Assembly (NCBI GenBank): GCA_030761205.1
Contig: JAULJL010000028.1
Coordinates: 16,109,001 to 16,173,000, forward strand
Source of the DNA: Fremontodendron californicum
Lineage: Eukaryota; Streptophyta; Magnoliopsida; Malvales; Malvaceae
Length of the DNA: 64,000 nucleotides
Direction: 5' to 3'
The notes below the pieces were generated by a model. That model made no database searches. It was not told where the DNA came from and was given only the letters and a program-made list of their open reading frames with translations. How positions within the stretch are numbered: position 1 is the stretch's first letter; the number at the start of each line of letters is the position of its first letter. Shown here piece after piece: positions 45,311-58,092 of the stretch. Both the position numbers and the translations under genes were made by a program.

Positions 45311-48300
45311 TGTAGACACCTAATTTTGTCCGGACCACTAAACAAGTATATTTTCTTCCTATATTGATGTTTCCGAGTGTAAAAAGACTTTTTTCATCCT
45401 GCAGGTGATACTCCGAGACTTAGTTTAAGAGAGCGAGCACAAAAAGTCAAACTTGAAAAAAAGTCAACCCCAAAAAAGTCAACCCCAGAAATTCAACTAC
45501 TGAAAAAGTCAACCCACTTTCAAAATCAAGATTTTAAGTTCAATTGAAAAATGGCGAAAGAATTTTGATAATCCGAGTTCTACATTGAAAGATATGGAGT
45601 TCGGAAGTTGGGCTTTGGAGATTCAATAGAAAGGAAACCCTAATCCGAGAAATTTGGGGAAAAGTGCTTAATCGATCAAATTGGTCAAAATTGAAGGTTC
45701 CAAATGAAAGATAAGCACTGACTACGGGTAAAGGAGAATTCACTTGCAAGAAAAACCGAAAGAAAAGTCAATCCAGGAGAAAACCGAGAATTAGGGTTTT
45801 TAGTGGATTTCGGTGAAATCGGGAAGAATCACAAAAATGGCCCGACTTGGTAAGACCAAAGCCCCCAATGGATGAAGAATGATTAAAAAGGATATCCCAA
45901 GGCTCAGATTGAAGAAAATCTGAAAATCGGACTTCTTTTGAGCAAAACCGGGTTTCGGAGGCAAAAGGGCAAAATTGGAAAATTTGGGAAAAATAGCAAA
46001 TGGACTTCGAAAATTCTGAAAATTTTTCAATCTCATTCTTAAATCATTTGAAAGAGATTGGCGAAAGAAAATCTTGATTCGGAGTTCGTTTGCAAAATGG
46101 CCAAATCCCGGACCTCCTATGCAGTAATTAAAAAAGGAAAATCCCGGAAAAATAGCAAATGAGCTCCAAATCTTCTGAAATTTTGCAAATTTTTAAATTA
46201 TTTTAAAGAGATTGGCGAAAGAAAATCTTGATTCGAAGTTCGTTTGCAAAATGGCCAAATCCCGGGCCTCCTATGCAATAATTCAAAAAGATAAATCCCG
46301 GAAAAATAGCAAATGGACTCCAAAAATTCTGAAATTTTGCAAATCTCATTTTTAAATTATTTGGAAGATATTGGCGAAAGAAAATCTTGATTTGGAGTCC
46401 GTTTGCAAAATGGCCAAATCCCGAGCCTCCTATGCAGTAATTCAAGCCGATAAATCCCGAAAAAATACCAAATGAGCTCCAAAAATTATGAAAACTTCCA
46501 GATCACATTTTTAAATTATTTGGAAGATATTGGTGAAGAAAAATCTTGATTTGGAGCTCGTTTAAAAAATGGTAAAATGTAGGGGCATAAAAGGGCATTT
46601 TTTGAAGAAAAAATCCAAATAAATAGCAAACGGACTCGGATAATTTTGAAAACTTCCAGAAATCAATATTTTATTATTTTGGAAGTATTAAAAAAATAAA
46701 AATTGAATTTGGAGTCCGTTTGATATTTATTTGCATCCGGGGGGCAAAACGGTCATTTCATCCAAGCAACCGAAAAGGGCTTCTTTGGGCCTTTCAAAAA
46801 ATCAGAGTTGGGCTGGAAAAGAGAAGTGTTGGCCTGCCCAAGCCCAAAGGAAGGAGGAAGCTTCTGATTTTTCAATCAAATGGCTAAAAATCAAGAGTTA
46901 GTTAGAGATTCTCTTTGATCAAGCCATGGTGATTAAGCCACATAGGCCAAGAGAGATGTCAACATTATTCTTTAACAGCTATAATTTGAGAGAGCTGAGA
47001 TGCTAATCTAAAGGTGGTAATTTCATGATTTTTCACCTTGAATTATTAGCCATTTGATGAAAAATTGGTTACACAAAAAATGACAACATCCTAGGGGAGG
47101 AGAGAGGTAAAATTCTGCCAACATTAAGGGGAGGTCAGAATTTCGAATTTGGAACTTCATTTTCGCTGATTTCTCTTAGTTTTTCTTAGTTTTTCTCTTC
47201 TTGGTTGAAAGCAAAAAAGAAAAGTTTAGAAAAGAAAAGAAAATTTGAAGAGATAAAGCTTGAAATATAGCTTCTTGAGGTTGCTCTTGAGCACCAACTC
47301 TTGCACTTTCTTGATTTTCCATTCTTGTTTTTGCTATTTTGATTTCTATTTGGTGAGTTTCCATTTTAAATAAATGTTTTTTATTGTTCTTTTTAAGTTC
47401 TTCCTTCATCTCCTTCTTGAGTATATTTTTTTTACAATTTTTTTTTACAATAAACTCACCATGGCCAAATGGCCTACATTATTTATTTAAGTTGCTGTTT
47501 TGAGTTTATTTTACCATATTGTTCATGTTATTTTCTTTAATTTTGATGTTTTAAATGTTATGTTACTTCATATTCTTGAGTTATATTTTAATTTGGTTGC
47601 TTTGTTTGTTGCCATTTATGTTTTAAATATCATATTTTTGCATTTTTAATTTTCTGTTTTCATGTTGTTTAAATTTGAGCATGTTTTAGATTTAGTATAT
47701 CAAGTTTTTGTGAAAATGCTTGTGTGGTCTTTGCATGATTTTTGTTTTATATCTTAGTTGAGCATGTTTTAGATTTAGTATATTAAGTGTTTGTGAAAAT
47801 GCTTGTGTGATTTTTGCATGATTTAAGTGTTATATTTTAGTTGAGCATGTTACTATACCAAGTGTTTGTGAAAATGCCATGCTTGTTGGAGCTTGAGGCC
47901 ATTTGGCTACTCCATGTGTTTTGCATTATGTGATTGCATTTTTGTCATGTTAGTTGGTAGGTTTTTGCATTTGCATGTCATTTGATTTAGTTTTGCATGC
48001 TAGTATACCAAGTGTTTGTGAAAATGCCATGTTTGCTTGTTACATTATGCTATTCGGCCCTCTTGGAATTTTTGCATTTTTTGTGCATTCTTGCCATGTT
48101 AGTTGATAGGTTAGCATTTCATGTTCATGCCACTTGAATAATGACTTGAGCCAATTAATGGTTCCAAGTCATGCTCTCTTGAGCACACTTGTGGAAGATT
48201 AAAGTTTGTCAAATAGATTATTCTACCTTTATGATTTTTTTTACTTATCCAATTTTTATCTAACTTTCAAAAAGTCCTAGCTACTGTTTGTGAGCTATTT

Positions 48301-50294
48301 TATGAGTTTCAAATATTTTTACTTTGATTTTTAAATGATTTTATCAAAGGCAAAAGGTGTTTGGAAAAGCAGTTTTTTTTTCACCCAAAACTCGTACATC
48401 TCTGATTTTTCTGGGAATTCATCTTTGATCAGAAAATTAAGCCGATTGTTTCCCGTGTAGTTTTACATGTCCCGAATCTCCAGTATTTTTTTCAGAATTT
48501 TTTGAATTTTTAAAAATATGGTAAAAAATCGTGGCTTAAAACTGGACAGTGAAGTCAGAATTGAATTTAAAGGAAAATCATTTTTCTATTTTGGTTAAGT
48601 TACTTAGAGTGGGCTGATTAGGAGGGTTAGCTACTGAATTAGGGTAGTTTCTAAGCCTTTTTAAACTCTAAAAATGGTTTTTCAAGTCTCGGGTTAAGGG
48701 TAGTCAAGTCCGGATTTTTAAACTTAGGAAATTAGAGGCATTTAAAAAAAGATTTAGCCCAGTTTTTATTTTTAATTCAAGCTTTTCAAAATTGTTTTCA
48801 AACAATCACAAAGTATTTTGGTTTTAGAATATTTAATTTGACATGTTTTCCTAAGGTAGCCGGATATCTTTTTAGATATACGGATTTCCTTAATTAAAGG
48901 AAAAAATACATTTCATGCATTGCATTTTTCATATTCATGCATTTTATATAATATGAGATTCTTGCTATAATAATTTCTATGATATTGTTATTATTTTGAT
49001 TTATACTTTTTGATGTTATATTGTTTATTATATGATTTGGAATATTTCATGATATCCTATGCTTTTTTTTTGTCATATTATTTAGCATATACTATGTTCC
49101 TGCATTATTATTTTCATTTTTATTTTCATGCATATTATATGATAGCATTATTTCATATTCCATCTCATTTAATTTATATGCCATATCATTCATGTTTGCC
49201 ATGTCATTTAAATTATTTCATTTCATATAGAATATGTTATGTTACTTTGGTTATTTTGTTTTATTTAGAAAATATCATATTACTTAGGTTATTTCATTTC
49301 ATATAGAATATGTTATGTTACTTAGGTTATTTTATTTAGAATATATCATATGACTTAGGATATTGCATCTCATATAGAATATACTATGTTACCTAGGTCA
49401 TTTCATTTTATTTATAATATGTCATATAACTTAGGATATTTTATTTCATTTAGAATATGCTAAGGCATTTATTTCATTTCATTTAGAATATGCTAAGGCA
49501 TTTACATTATATCATATCATTTAGGAAGCATTATATTATTTAGATTTTGCTATGTCATTTTATTTATGTCATGCATATACATATTCATATCTTTTAAAAT
49601 GTTTTCAAAAGGATAATGATTTTTTTTAAATAAAAAATAAAGATATTCCCGAGTTAAAATAATTTATGAGTTCTCTACAGGGTTTGCTGGAGGGAATATC
49701 ACCAATTATCATTAATAAAGGAATATCTTTCTTTCAAAAAAAGAGAATGATTCGGAAAGTTTTCCAAAACTAATAAAAATTTCTATATTTTGCCACCTTT
49801 GTTGGGGAATATAGGAAAATTTTGAATTTATAAATTCCAGATCATTTTCAATAAAAAAAGGAATTATTTTTCTTTAAATTGGGAATTAACTTAAAATACT
49901 AAATTTAAAACCAATTTTTACCGAGACTTGAGATAACACACGACTAATAAGGTACCGATTTATACGGGCGTTGTGGGGGTGCTAATCCTTCCCCACACGT
50001 AACCGACTCCCGAACCCGCTTCTTTGATTTCTCTGGTTTAAAATGCAGACTTGAAATTGGTTTTTAAAATGTTTTAATTAATTTTTAAAATATTTTATAA
50101 AACCGGTTTTAATAGGTGGCCGATCACACCTAGCTAAAAAAGATTGGTGGCGACTCCATGTCTTTTTTTAGGTCATTTTCAAAACCTTCATTTTTCTAGA
50201 GGAATTAAGTCGACTTTTCCTCGATTTTTTTTAATGTCACGCTTAACGAATAATAAAGTCTTGCGATGAGACTCGTTATTTTTTAGGTTGCGAC
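45311..50294 (+). repeat. 5' LTR of the Tat/Ogre-like element, about 5.0 kb
   Basis: It starts TGTAGACACCTAATTTTG after TCGAT and ends near TTGCGAC at 50,294. Its first 2.05 kb pair with 61,926-64,000 and its last 1.5 kb with 1-1,440. It contains a 155-bp tandem-repeat tract and no gene; frames in it are shared by both LTRs and have no known product. Confidence 0.88.
45990..46560 (+). repeat. LTR-internal tandem repeats of about 155-159 bp
   Basis: The word ATTGGCGAAAGAAAATCTTG recurs at about 46,057, 46,211, 46,370 and (variant) 46,529. Each unit also has TTTGCAAAATGGCCAAATCC and GAGCTCCAAA. The 3' LTR has the same tract (about 62,688, 62,847, 63,006, 63,164), so it predates this insertion. 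Confidence 0.85.
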
Positions 50295-53200
50295 GGCTTG
50301 ACGACTCCACTGGGGACTATTAGAGAGTCAGGCCTAGAAATAGTCGTGTGTTATCAAAGTCTCGATTTTGGTTGATTTAATTGGTTTTTAATTTTAATTC
50401 CCGTTTTTTTTAATAAGGAGAATTTTGAAAATAATAAAATATTTTTAAATATGTTCATACTCATGTGCATGCATTTTATTATTGTTCTCTAGTTATTTAA
50501 GGTTGTATATTATAATTGCTTGTTGGTTAATGCGTTACACTATTCTTGAATGTTTTTATTGCTAGGGCATTTAGAATAAGGTTTGTAGAATAGGTAGTGA
50601 AAGGTTTGTTATTCCTCCACACACACTACACGTGCATTTGCATATCATGAATCCTATACCCGGGTTCTGTCCTTTTAAGTGGGAGTAAAGTAACTAAGCC
50701 TTCGTGATTGATCCTCCGTATGGGCTAGTGAAACACTTTCGGAGTATAAAGTACCTAATGCCTTCGTGATAATCCTCCGTAAGGGCATAGGAAAATATAC
50801 TCTAACGAATTGATTGCCATGTTAGTTGATAGGTTAGCATTTGCATGATATTTGATTGAGTTTTTGGATTAAGCATGCTTTGTGTTTGTGAAAATGCCAT
50901 GCATATTTTAGTTATTAAGTTAGGTTTATTTGCCATGCATGTTCATGCATTTTAGGTCTAGGTTGCATTAAATGCCATGCAAGTTCATTTAGGTCTGGTC
51001 ACTTTATGAATGCCATGCATTTTTTCATGACATTTAGGTTTAAATCCATGCATTTCATGCATTATGTTTGCTGCATTGTTTCATGCATTTCATGTTCATG
51101 CCACTTGAATAATGACTTGAGCCAATTAATGGTTCCAAGTCATGCTCTCTTGAGCACACTTGTGGAAGATTAAAGTTTGTCAAATAGATTATTCTACCTT
51201 TGTGATTTTTTTTACTTATCCAATTTTTATCTAACATTCAAAAAGTCCTAGCTACTGTTTGTGAGCTATTTTATGAGTTTCAAATATTTTTACTTTGATT
51301 TTTAAATGATTTTATCAAAGGCAAAAGGTGTTTGGCAAAGCAGTTTTTTTTTCACCCAAAACTCGTACATATCTGATTTTTCTGGGAATTCATCTTTGAT
51401 CAGGAAATTAAGCCGATTGTTTCCCGTGTAGTTTTACATGTTCCGAATCTCCTGTATTTTTTTTTCAGAATTTTTTGAATTTTTAAAAATATGGTAAAAA
51501 ATCGTGGCTTAAAACTGGACAGTGAAGTCAGAATTGAATTTAAAGGAAAATCATTTTTCTGTTTTGGTTAAGTTACTTAGAGTGGGCTGATTAGGAGGGT
51601 TAGCTACTGAATTAGGGTAGTTTCTAAGCCTTTTTAAACTCTAAAAATGGTTTTTCAAGTCTCGGGTTAAGGGTAGTCAAGTCCGGATTTTTAAACTTAG
51701 GAAATTAGAGCCATTTAAAAAAAGATTTAGCCCAGTTTTTATTTTTAATACAAGCTTTTCAAAATTGTTTTCAAACAATCACAAAGTTTTTTGGTTTTAG
51801 AATATTTAATTTGACATGTTTTCCTAAGGTAGCCGGATATCTTTTTAGATATACGGATTTCCTTAATTAAAGGAAAAAATACATTTCATGCATTGCATTT
51901 TTCATATTCATGCATTTTATATAATATGAGATTCTTGCTATAATAATTTCTATGATATTGTTATTATTTTGATTTATATTTTTTGATGTTATATTGTTTA
52001 TTATATGATTTGGAATATTTCATGATATCCTATGCTTTTTTTTTTGTCATATTATTTAGCATATACTATGTTCATGCATTATTATTTTCATTTTTATTTT
52101 CATGCATATTATATGATAGCATTATTTCATATTCCATCTCATTTAATTTATATGCCATATCATTCATGTTTGCCATGTCATTTAAATTATTTCATTTCAT
52201 ATAGAATATGTTATGTTACTTAGGTTATTTTGTTTTATTTAGAAAATATCATGTTACTTAGGTTATTTCATTTCATATAGAATATGTTATGTTACTTAGG
52301 TTATTTTATTTAGAATATATCATATGACTTAGGATATTGCATCTCATATAGAATATACTATGTTACCTAGGTCATTTCATTTTATTTATAATATGTCATA
52401 TAACTTAGGATATTTTATTTCATTTAGAATATGCTAAGGCATTTACATTATATCATATCATTTAGGAAGCATTATATTATTTAGATTTTGCTATGTCATT
52501 TTATTTATGTCATGCATATACATATTCATATCTTTTAAAATGTTTTCAAAAGGATAATGATTTTTTTTTTTAATAAAAAATAAAGATATTCCCGAGTTAA
52601 AATAATTCATGAGTTCTCTACCGGGTTTGCTGGAGGGAATATCACCAATTATCATTAATAAAGGAATATATTTCTTTCAAAAAAAGAGAATGATTCGGAA
52701 AGTTTTCCAAAACTAATAAAAATTTCTATATTTTGCCACGTTTGTTGGGGAATATAGGAAACTTTTGAATTTATAAATTCCAGATCATTTTCAATAAAAA
52801 AAGGAATTATTTTTCTTTAAATTGGGAATTAACTTGAAATACTAAATTTAAAACCAATTTTTACCGAGACTTGAGATAACACACGACTAATAAGGTACCG
52901 ATTTATACGGGCATTGTGGGGGTGCTAATCCTTCCCCACACGTAACCGACTCCCGAACCCGCTTCTTTGATTTCTCTGGTTTAAAATGCAGACTTAAAAT
53001 TGGTTTTTAAAATGTTTTAATTAATTTTTAAAATATTTTATAAAACCGGTTTTAATAGGTGGCTGATCACACCTAGCTAAAAAAGATTGGTAGCGACTCC
53101 ATGTCTTTTTTTTAGGTCATTTTCAAAACCTTCATTTTTCTAGAGGAATTAAGTCGACTTTTCCTCGATTTTTTTTAATGTCACGCTTAACAAATAATAA

Positions 53201-53755
53201 AGTCTTGCGATGAGACTCGTTATTTTTTAGGTTGCGACGGCTTGACGACTCCACTGGGGACTATTAGAGAGTCAGGCCTAGAAATAGTCGTGTGTTATCA
53301 AAGTCTCGATTTTGGTTGATTTAATTGGTATTTAATTTTAATTCCCGTTTTTTTTAATAAGGAGAATTTTGAAAATAATAAAATATTTTTAAATATGTTC
53401 ATACTCATGTGCATGCATTTTATTATTGTTCTCTAGTTATTTAAGGTTGTATATTATAATTGCTTGTTGGTTAATGCGTTACACTATTCTTGAATGTTTT
53501 TATTGCTAGGGCATTTAGAATAAGGTTTGTAGAATAGGTAGTGAAAGGTTTGTTATTCCTCCACACACACTACACGTGCATTTGCATATCATGAATCCTA
53601 TACCCGGGTTCTGTCCTTTTAAGTGGGAGTAAAGTAACTAAGCCTTCGTGATTGATCCTCCGTATGGGCTAGTGAAACACTTTCGGAGTATAAAGTACCT
53701 AATGCCTTCGTGATAATCCTCCGTATGGGCATAGGAAAATATACTCTAACGAATC
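48089..53755 (+). repeat. Partial tandem duplication of LTR end plus leader
   Basis: Sequence 48,089-50,812 (last 2.2 kb of the LTR, primer site and some 500 bp of leader) is repeated at 50,813-53,755 with very few differences. The second unit has about 250 bp extra at its start that resembles the LTR near 47,650-48,060. Both junctions carry GCCATGTTAGTTGATAGGTT, which could have mediated unequal recombination. Confidence 0.88.
50301..50320 (+). other. Probable primer binding site of the Tat/Ogre-like element
   Basis: TGACGACTCCACTGGGGAC just inside the LTR end closely resembles the TGGCGACTCC.CTGGGGAC site of plant Tat/Ogre-type elements. A second copy lies at about 53,247 because the area is duplicated. 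Confidence 0.6.
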
Positions 53756-54840
53756 GAACCCGTTTTATCGGGATGCCTTACTAGCCTTCACCGGCGACAG
53801 TGAGGAACAATTCGGGGCCTTAGAACCGATTCACCCTCATATAGTGAAACTAGGTGAAGCCATGCCGGATTTCCGTTAGATATACCAAAAATAGGAACAT
53901 ATGGAGGGACATTTCTAAACCTTTTGTTACCTATTTTACACTCTGAATAAGTTTTGTAGATCGGGCAACGATGTACGTACATCGCCCGTAATAAATGTGA
54001 TATTCCGCCTCGAAGGCATCGTGATGCCTAAATAAGCAGATATTGTTGGGGCAAATATTCATTAATCATTTGAAAAAAATAAAAATCTTTTTCCAAGCAT
54101 TTTTGCATTTTGCACATTTCATACATGTGTGAATAGAGCATGTACATTTTTGGTTGTATTATTGATCTCATTCTTTGCAATAAACAGTTGGAAATAATAA
54201 TCTCATTTGGTGATTTCATAAAACCGATAGTGTCACATGAACATTTGATCATTGTACCATAGTAGGATCCACTATCCCGAAATTCTTTTGAAAATAATAT
54301 TTTTTTTTATATAGAAAAAAAACATGTTTAAAAAATCATGAATTTGGAGGCAAATCTTGCATAATGAGATTTTTGAATAATCAAGATTTAGGTCCATCAA
54401 TTTCGTGTAATCATTGATTTCTTTGTATATACCTTGGTGTTAATTCATTTATTCTTTATTTGTATCATTTTGACATCGTGTTACAGTCCTAGCATGCATG
54501 TTTCTTCATTGTAGAATACATTTGTGATATACATGGTCATTCTTTGTACTTACCTTTGTATTAATTCATTTAGTCTTAGCATGTATCATTTTGACATCAT
54601 AGCATGCATGGTCATTCATTATAGAATACATACATGGTTATTATTTGTATATACCCATGCATCAATTTATTCATTTTTTTTAAATGCATCATGTTGGCAT
54701 TAGATTGCATCCATAGCATATATAGTCATCATAATTTCTCTGTATATGGTCATGCATTAATCATCAGTATATTCATGCACATAGAAATAGAGTATGTACA
54801 TTCATAATTGTATTCTTAATCTCATGACATTTTCATTTGC
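53756..54840 (+). other. Leader of the Tat/Ogre-like element
   Basis: No gene seen. From 54,400 on it is rich in CATGCAT and TTCATT words. It leads up to the first gag-like frame. Confidence 0.6.
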
Positions 54841-55776
54841 ATGAAAGGGGTTCGAGATATGAGGAATGAATCGGAGGAACGATTGGGTGCTTTGGAACGC
54901 AACCAAGATGAATGTAGACATGAAATCCGAGAGGTGAAGGAACATCGGGCCAAATTGCTGAAAATGGTTGAGGATATGGGTAAAAGTAAAGAGGAACTTT
55001 CTCAGGGCTCTGCATCGCCTTCGGATCAACCAAAACCATTAGGTCCAGAACATACAACCCTTGATGGATCCTACACTTGTCAATGCCACAAAGGTTGCAA
55101 TCCTGATGAAATTATGGACAAAATCGTGAAAATGATTAAACCTGAGAACCTGATACCAAAGATAGAAACCTCGGATCCAGTACCATACCTGCAAACTGTT
55201 CTAGGTCCAAACCAATATCCTCACCCTACTATGGTCCAATCGTCCATTGGGATGACCACTGCGGGATTCCTGAATCCCACTCCATCACCAACAACTGCCA
55301 GTTCATACTATTTCCCTCATCAATCACCTTATCTAGCATCTGGGATAGGAACCTCGAGCTATGTACAACCTCCAAAGGCCCCGTGTCCAAATCCATATCC
55401 TTACCATGCTGTTCCGCCACATCTCCATGTAAACACTCCGGTTCTGACCTTAGTGCCACCACCAAGTGCCCCAACTCCTAGGTTCAGTGTGACTAAGAAA
55501 TGACAAAGGCCTTTTGATCCCCTTCCAATTAGCTACCGGGAGCTTCTCCCTATACTGATCCAAAATCACATGGTTGCCTGTCTCCCATTGAAACCCCTGT
55601 TACCACCATATCCAAGTGGGTATAATCCAAATGCAAGATGTGATTATCACAGTGGATTTATTGGCCATAGCATTGAAGACTGTATGGCCTTAAAAAAGAA
55701 AGTGCAAACTCTTATAGATGCCAAGTGGTTGGATCCAACAACACTGATTGATAGAGGGCTGGGAAAGCGTCATTAG
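54841..55776 (+). pseudogene. First gag-like gene, lacking the gag core, with an in-frame stop
   Basis: The 220-residue opening has a charged, probably coiled-coil N-terminus (RNESEERLGALERNQDECRH) and a proline/tyrosine-rich middle. TGA at 55,501 interrupts it; the same frame goes on with RPFDPLPISYRELLPILIQN and the knuckle-like ARCDYHSGFIGHSIEDCMAL to a stop at 55,774. The last part matches the end of the second gag (VDPIPVTYSELLPQLIQN), while the retrotransposon gag core between them is missing. It is therefore a shortened gag paralogue within the same element, or an extra ORF of the kind seen upstream of gag in Ogre elements. Confidence 0.7.
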
Positions 55777-56643
55777 GATTGGGAGATTTACAGCGTTGAG
55801 GTGGAAAGACTTTGGTCTTATATGATGTAATAGGATTTCACTTTTTCAATAGCCGGCTCTTATAGCCTTAGGATGCTAGGAAGAACAAAGTGCTTGTAAA
55901 GACAGTTTTAACCACTGTTCAAATTTTGTAAAACATGGTTTATACCATTGTGAATGTTGATATGAGAATGAATTGATTATGTTTCAAATTTATGAGAGGT
56001 TGATGATTAAGTTCCTCCGATTCTTATTTCCTCCGTGATATCTTCCCTTTTTGCTTTTTGCATCCGATCAATTATTGGTCATACCATACATTCATACATG
56101 TATCATGTTAGCATCAGGTTGCATTTATGCATTCATAATCAGCATGATTTTTTCTGTATATATCCATGCATTAATTTTCTTATTACATGCATCATGATTA
56201 GCATTAGGTCACATTCATGACACACATGGTTAGCATGATTTTCTTTGTATATACTCTATATCAATCATTCATTGTTTGCATGTATCATAATTGACACCGT
56301 GTTGCATTCATAGGATATATGATCATTCATTGGGAAATATGCTAAAATGCACATGATCAGTCATTGCATATATCCATGTGTTGATTTGTTTATTCTTTGT
56401 TTGCAACATGTTGGCATTGTGATTGCATTTATTACATACATGGTCAGCATGTTTCCACTATATATGTCCATACATCATATTGTTTAGGCTTCACATGCAT
56501 CAAATTGCATTCATGGCTCATTCATCATGACATACATTTGGGGGAAATAAAACAAAAGTTGGCTTGGCTTTAGGAGTCTTTGAAAGAATTTCCATTTCAA
56601 ATCAGAAGAAGTACTGAGTACACTTTTAATACAGGCTGGTGCT
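55777..56643 (+). other. Spacer between the two gag-like genes
   Basis: AT-rich, full of CATGCATCATGATTAGCAT-like words similar to the leader at 54,400-54,800. This suggests that leader plus gag were duplicated as a block. No coding sequence. Confidence 0.6.
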
Positions 56644-58092
56644 ATGGAGGATGAACAAGTTGCCCGAATGGAAAAAATGGAAAGGGAACAGAGAGAATGG
56701 CGAGAACAGCTAGCAAAGTCTCAAGCAGAATCTAAGGATCAGATGACTAAATTAATGGAGCTGATGTCCGCCGTAATCAAGGGAAAAGGATACACTGAAA
56801 ACTTTGTCACCAGGAAAGGGTTAGAGGCACAAAAGGGTCAGAATGAGGTCGTAATGATTGATGCCCAGAACACAGTCAATGTCCTAAACTCAGATGATCC
56901 AGCTGAACAGGAAAAGTTGAAAAGGGTTGCAGTAAATGAGGTTGAGTTGGCAGATTCCCAAGGGAAATATCAGTTGCTAGATGAAAGGCTCCGGGTAGTA
57001 GAAAATACAGATGTATTTGGGAGTTTAGATGCGAAAGAACGATGTTTGGTCTTCGATTTAGTCATTCCTCCCAAGTTCAAGATCCCTGACTTTGTGAAAT
57101 ATGACAGGACGACTGATCCATCAGCCCACATCACTATGTTCTGCCGGAAGATGACAAGTCATATAGATAATGATAAGCTTTTGATTCACTGCTTTCAGGA
57201 TAGCCTTAGCGGATCCGTAGTTAGGTGGTATAGTCAGTTGAGCAAGGATCAGATTCGCTCTTGGAATGACCTGGCTAGGATTTTTCTAAACCAGTACAAG
57301 CATATGATCGACATGGCGCCTGACCGTCTCACCTTGCAAAATATGAAGAAAAGAGCTACTGAGAGCTTCAAAGAATATGTGCAACGGTGGATGAGCCTGG
57401 CCGTCCAAGTACAATCGCCCTTAACTCAGAAGGAAACCACTGTCATTTTTATGGATACACTGCAGGCCCCTTACTATGATATACTTGTCGGCAACACCAC
57501 GAAGAATTTTTCGGACATGGTAATTTCAGGGGAAATGATTGAGAATGCTATCAAGGATGGGAAAATTGAAGGAGAAAGAACATCCAATACCAAGAAAAAA
57601 GGGGCATCTGAAAAGAAAAATGAAGATACCTAAGTCGTGGAAGAGTTTGCCCCACCTCCCCAATTCTCCTCGTATCAGCCATTTTACTCTACCCTGAACA
57701 ATGTCTCTCAAGGTTTTTATCCCTACCAACCAATGACTGCAACTACACCAGAATTTACATCTGTCTATCAAGTGAACACCCTTGGGAATAATCGAAGGGG
57801 GCATAAAAAACGAAAAAGAAATCAGGTTGACCCGATTCCTGTGACATACAGTGAGCTACTACCTCAACTCATCCAGAATCACCTTGTGACACCCATGCAA
57901 ATAGAGCCTCTGAAGCCCCCTTATCCAAGCTGGTATGATGCTAATGAGTGTTGTGGGTATCATTCTGGCAATCAAGGTCACTCAACAGAGAACTGCCCCG
58001 CTTTGAAGTACAAGGTCAGGGCTCTCATCAAGGCTGGTTCGATAAGTTTTGAAGATGGAAAAGCCAAGTGTCATAAGAAACATTGTGCATGA
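56644..58092 (+). pseudogene. Gag polyprotein of the Tat/Ogre-like element, one in-frame stop
   Basis: Residues 1-50 are a charged coiled coil (MEKMEREQREWREQLAKSQA). From about residue 110 the Ty3-gypsy gag core follows: LLDERLRVVENTDVFGSLDA, VIPPKFKIPDFVKYDRTTDP, DKLLIHCFQDSLSGSVVRWY, LARIFLNQYKHMIDMAPDRL and ESFKEYVQRWMSLAVQVQSP. TAA at 57,631-57,633 interrupts; the same frame continues to DPIPVTYSELLPQLIQN and a knuckle-like CCGYHSGNQGHSTENCPALK, ending at 58,090. Gag forms the particle that packages element RNA. Only one stop mars an otherwise long open frame, so decay is recent. No protease follows. Confidence 0.85.
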
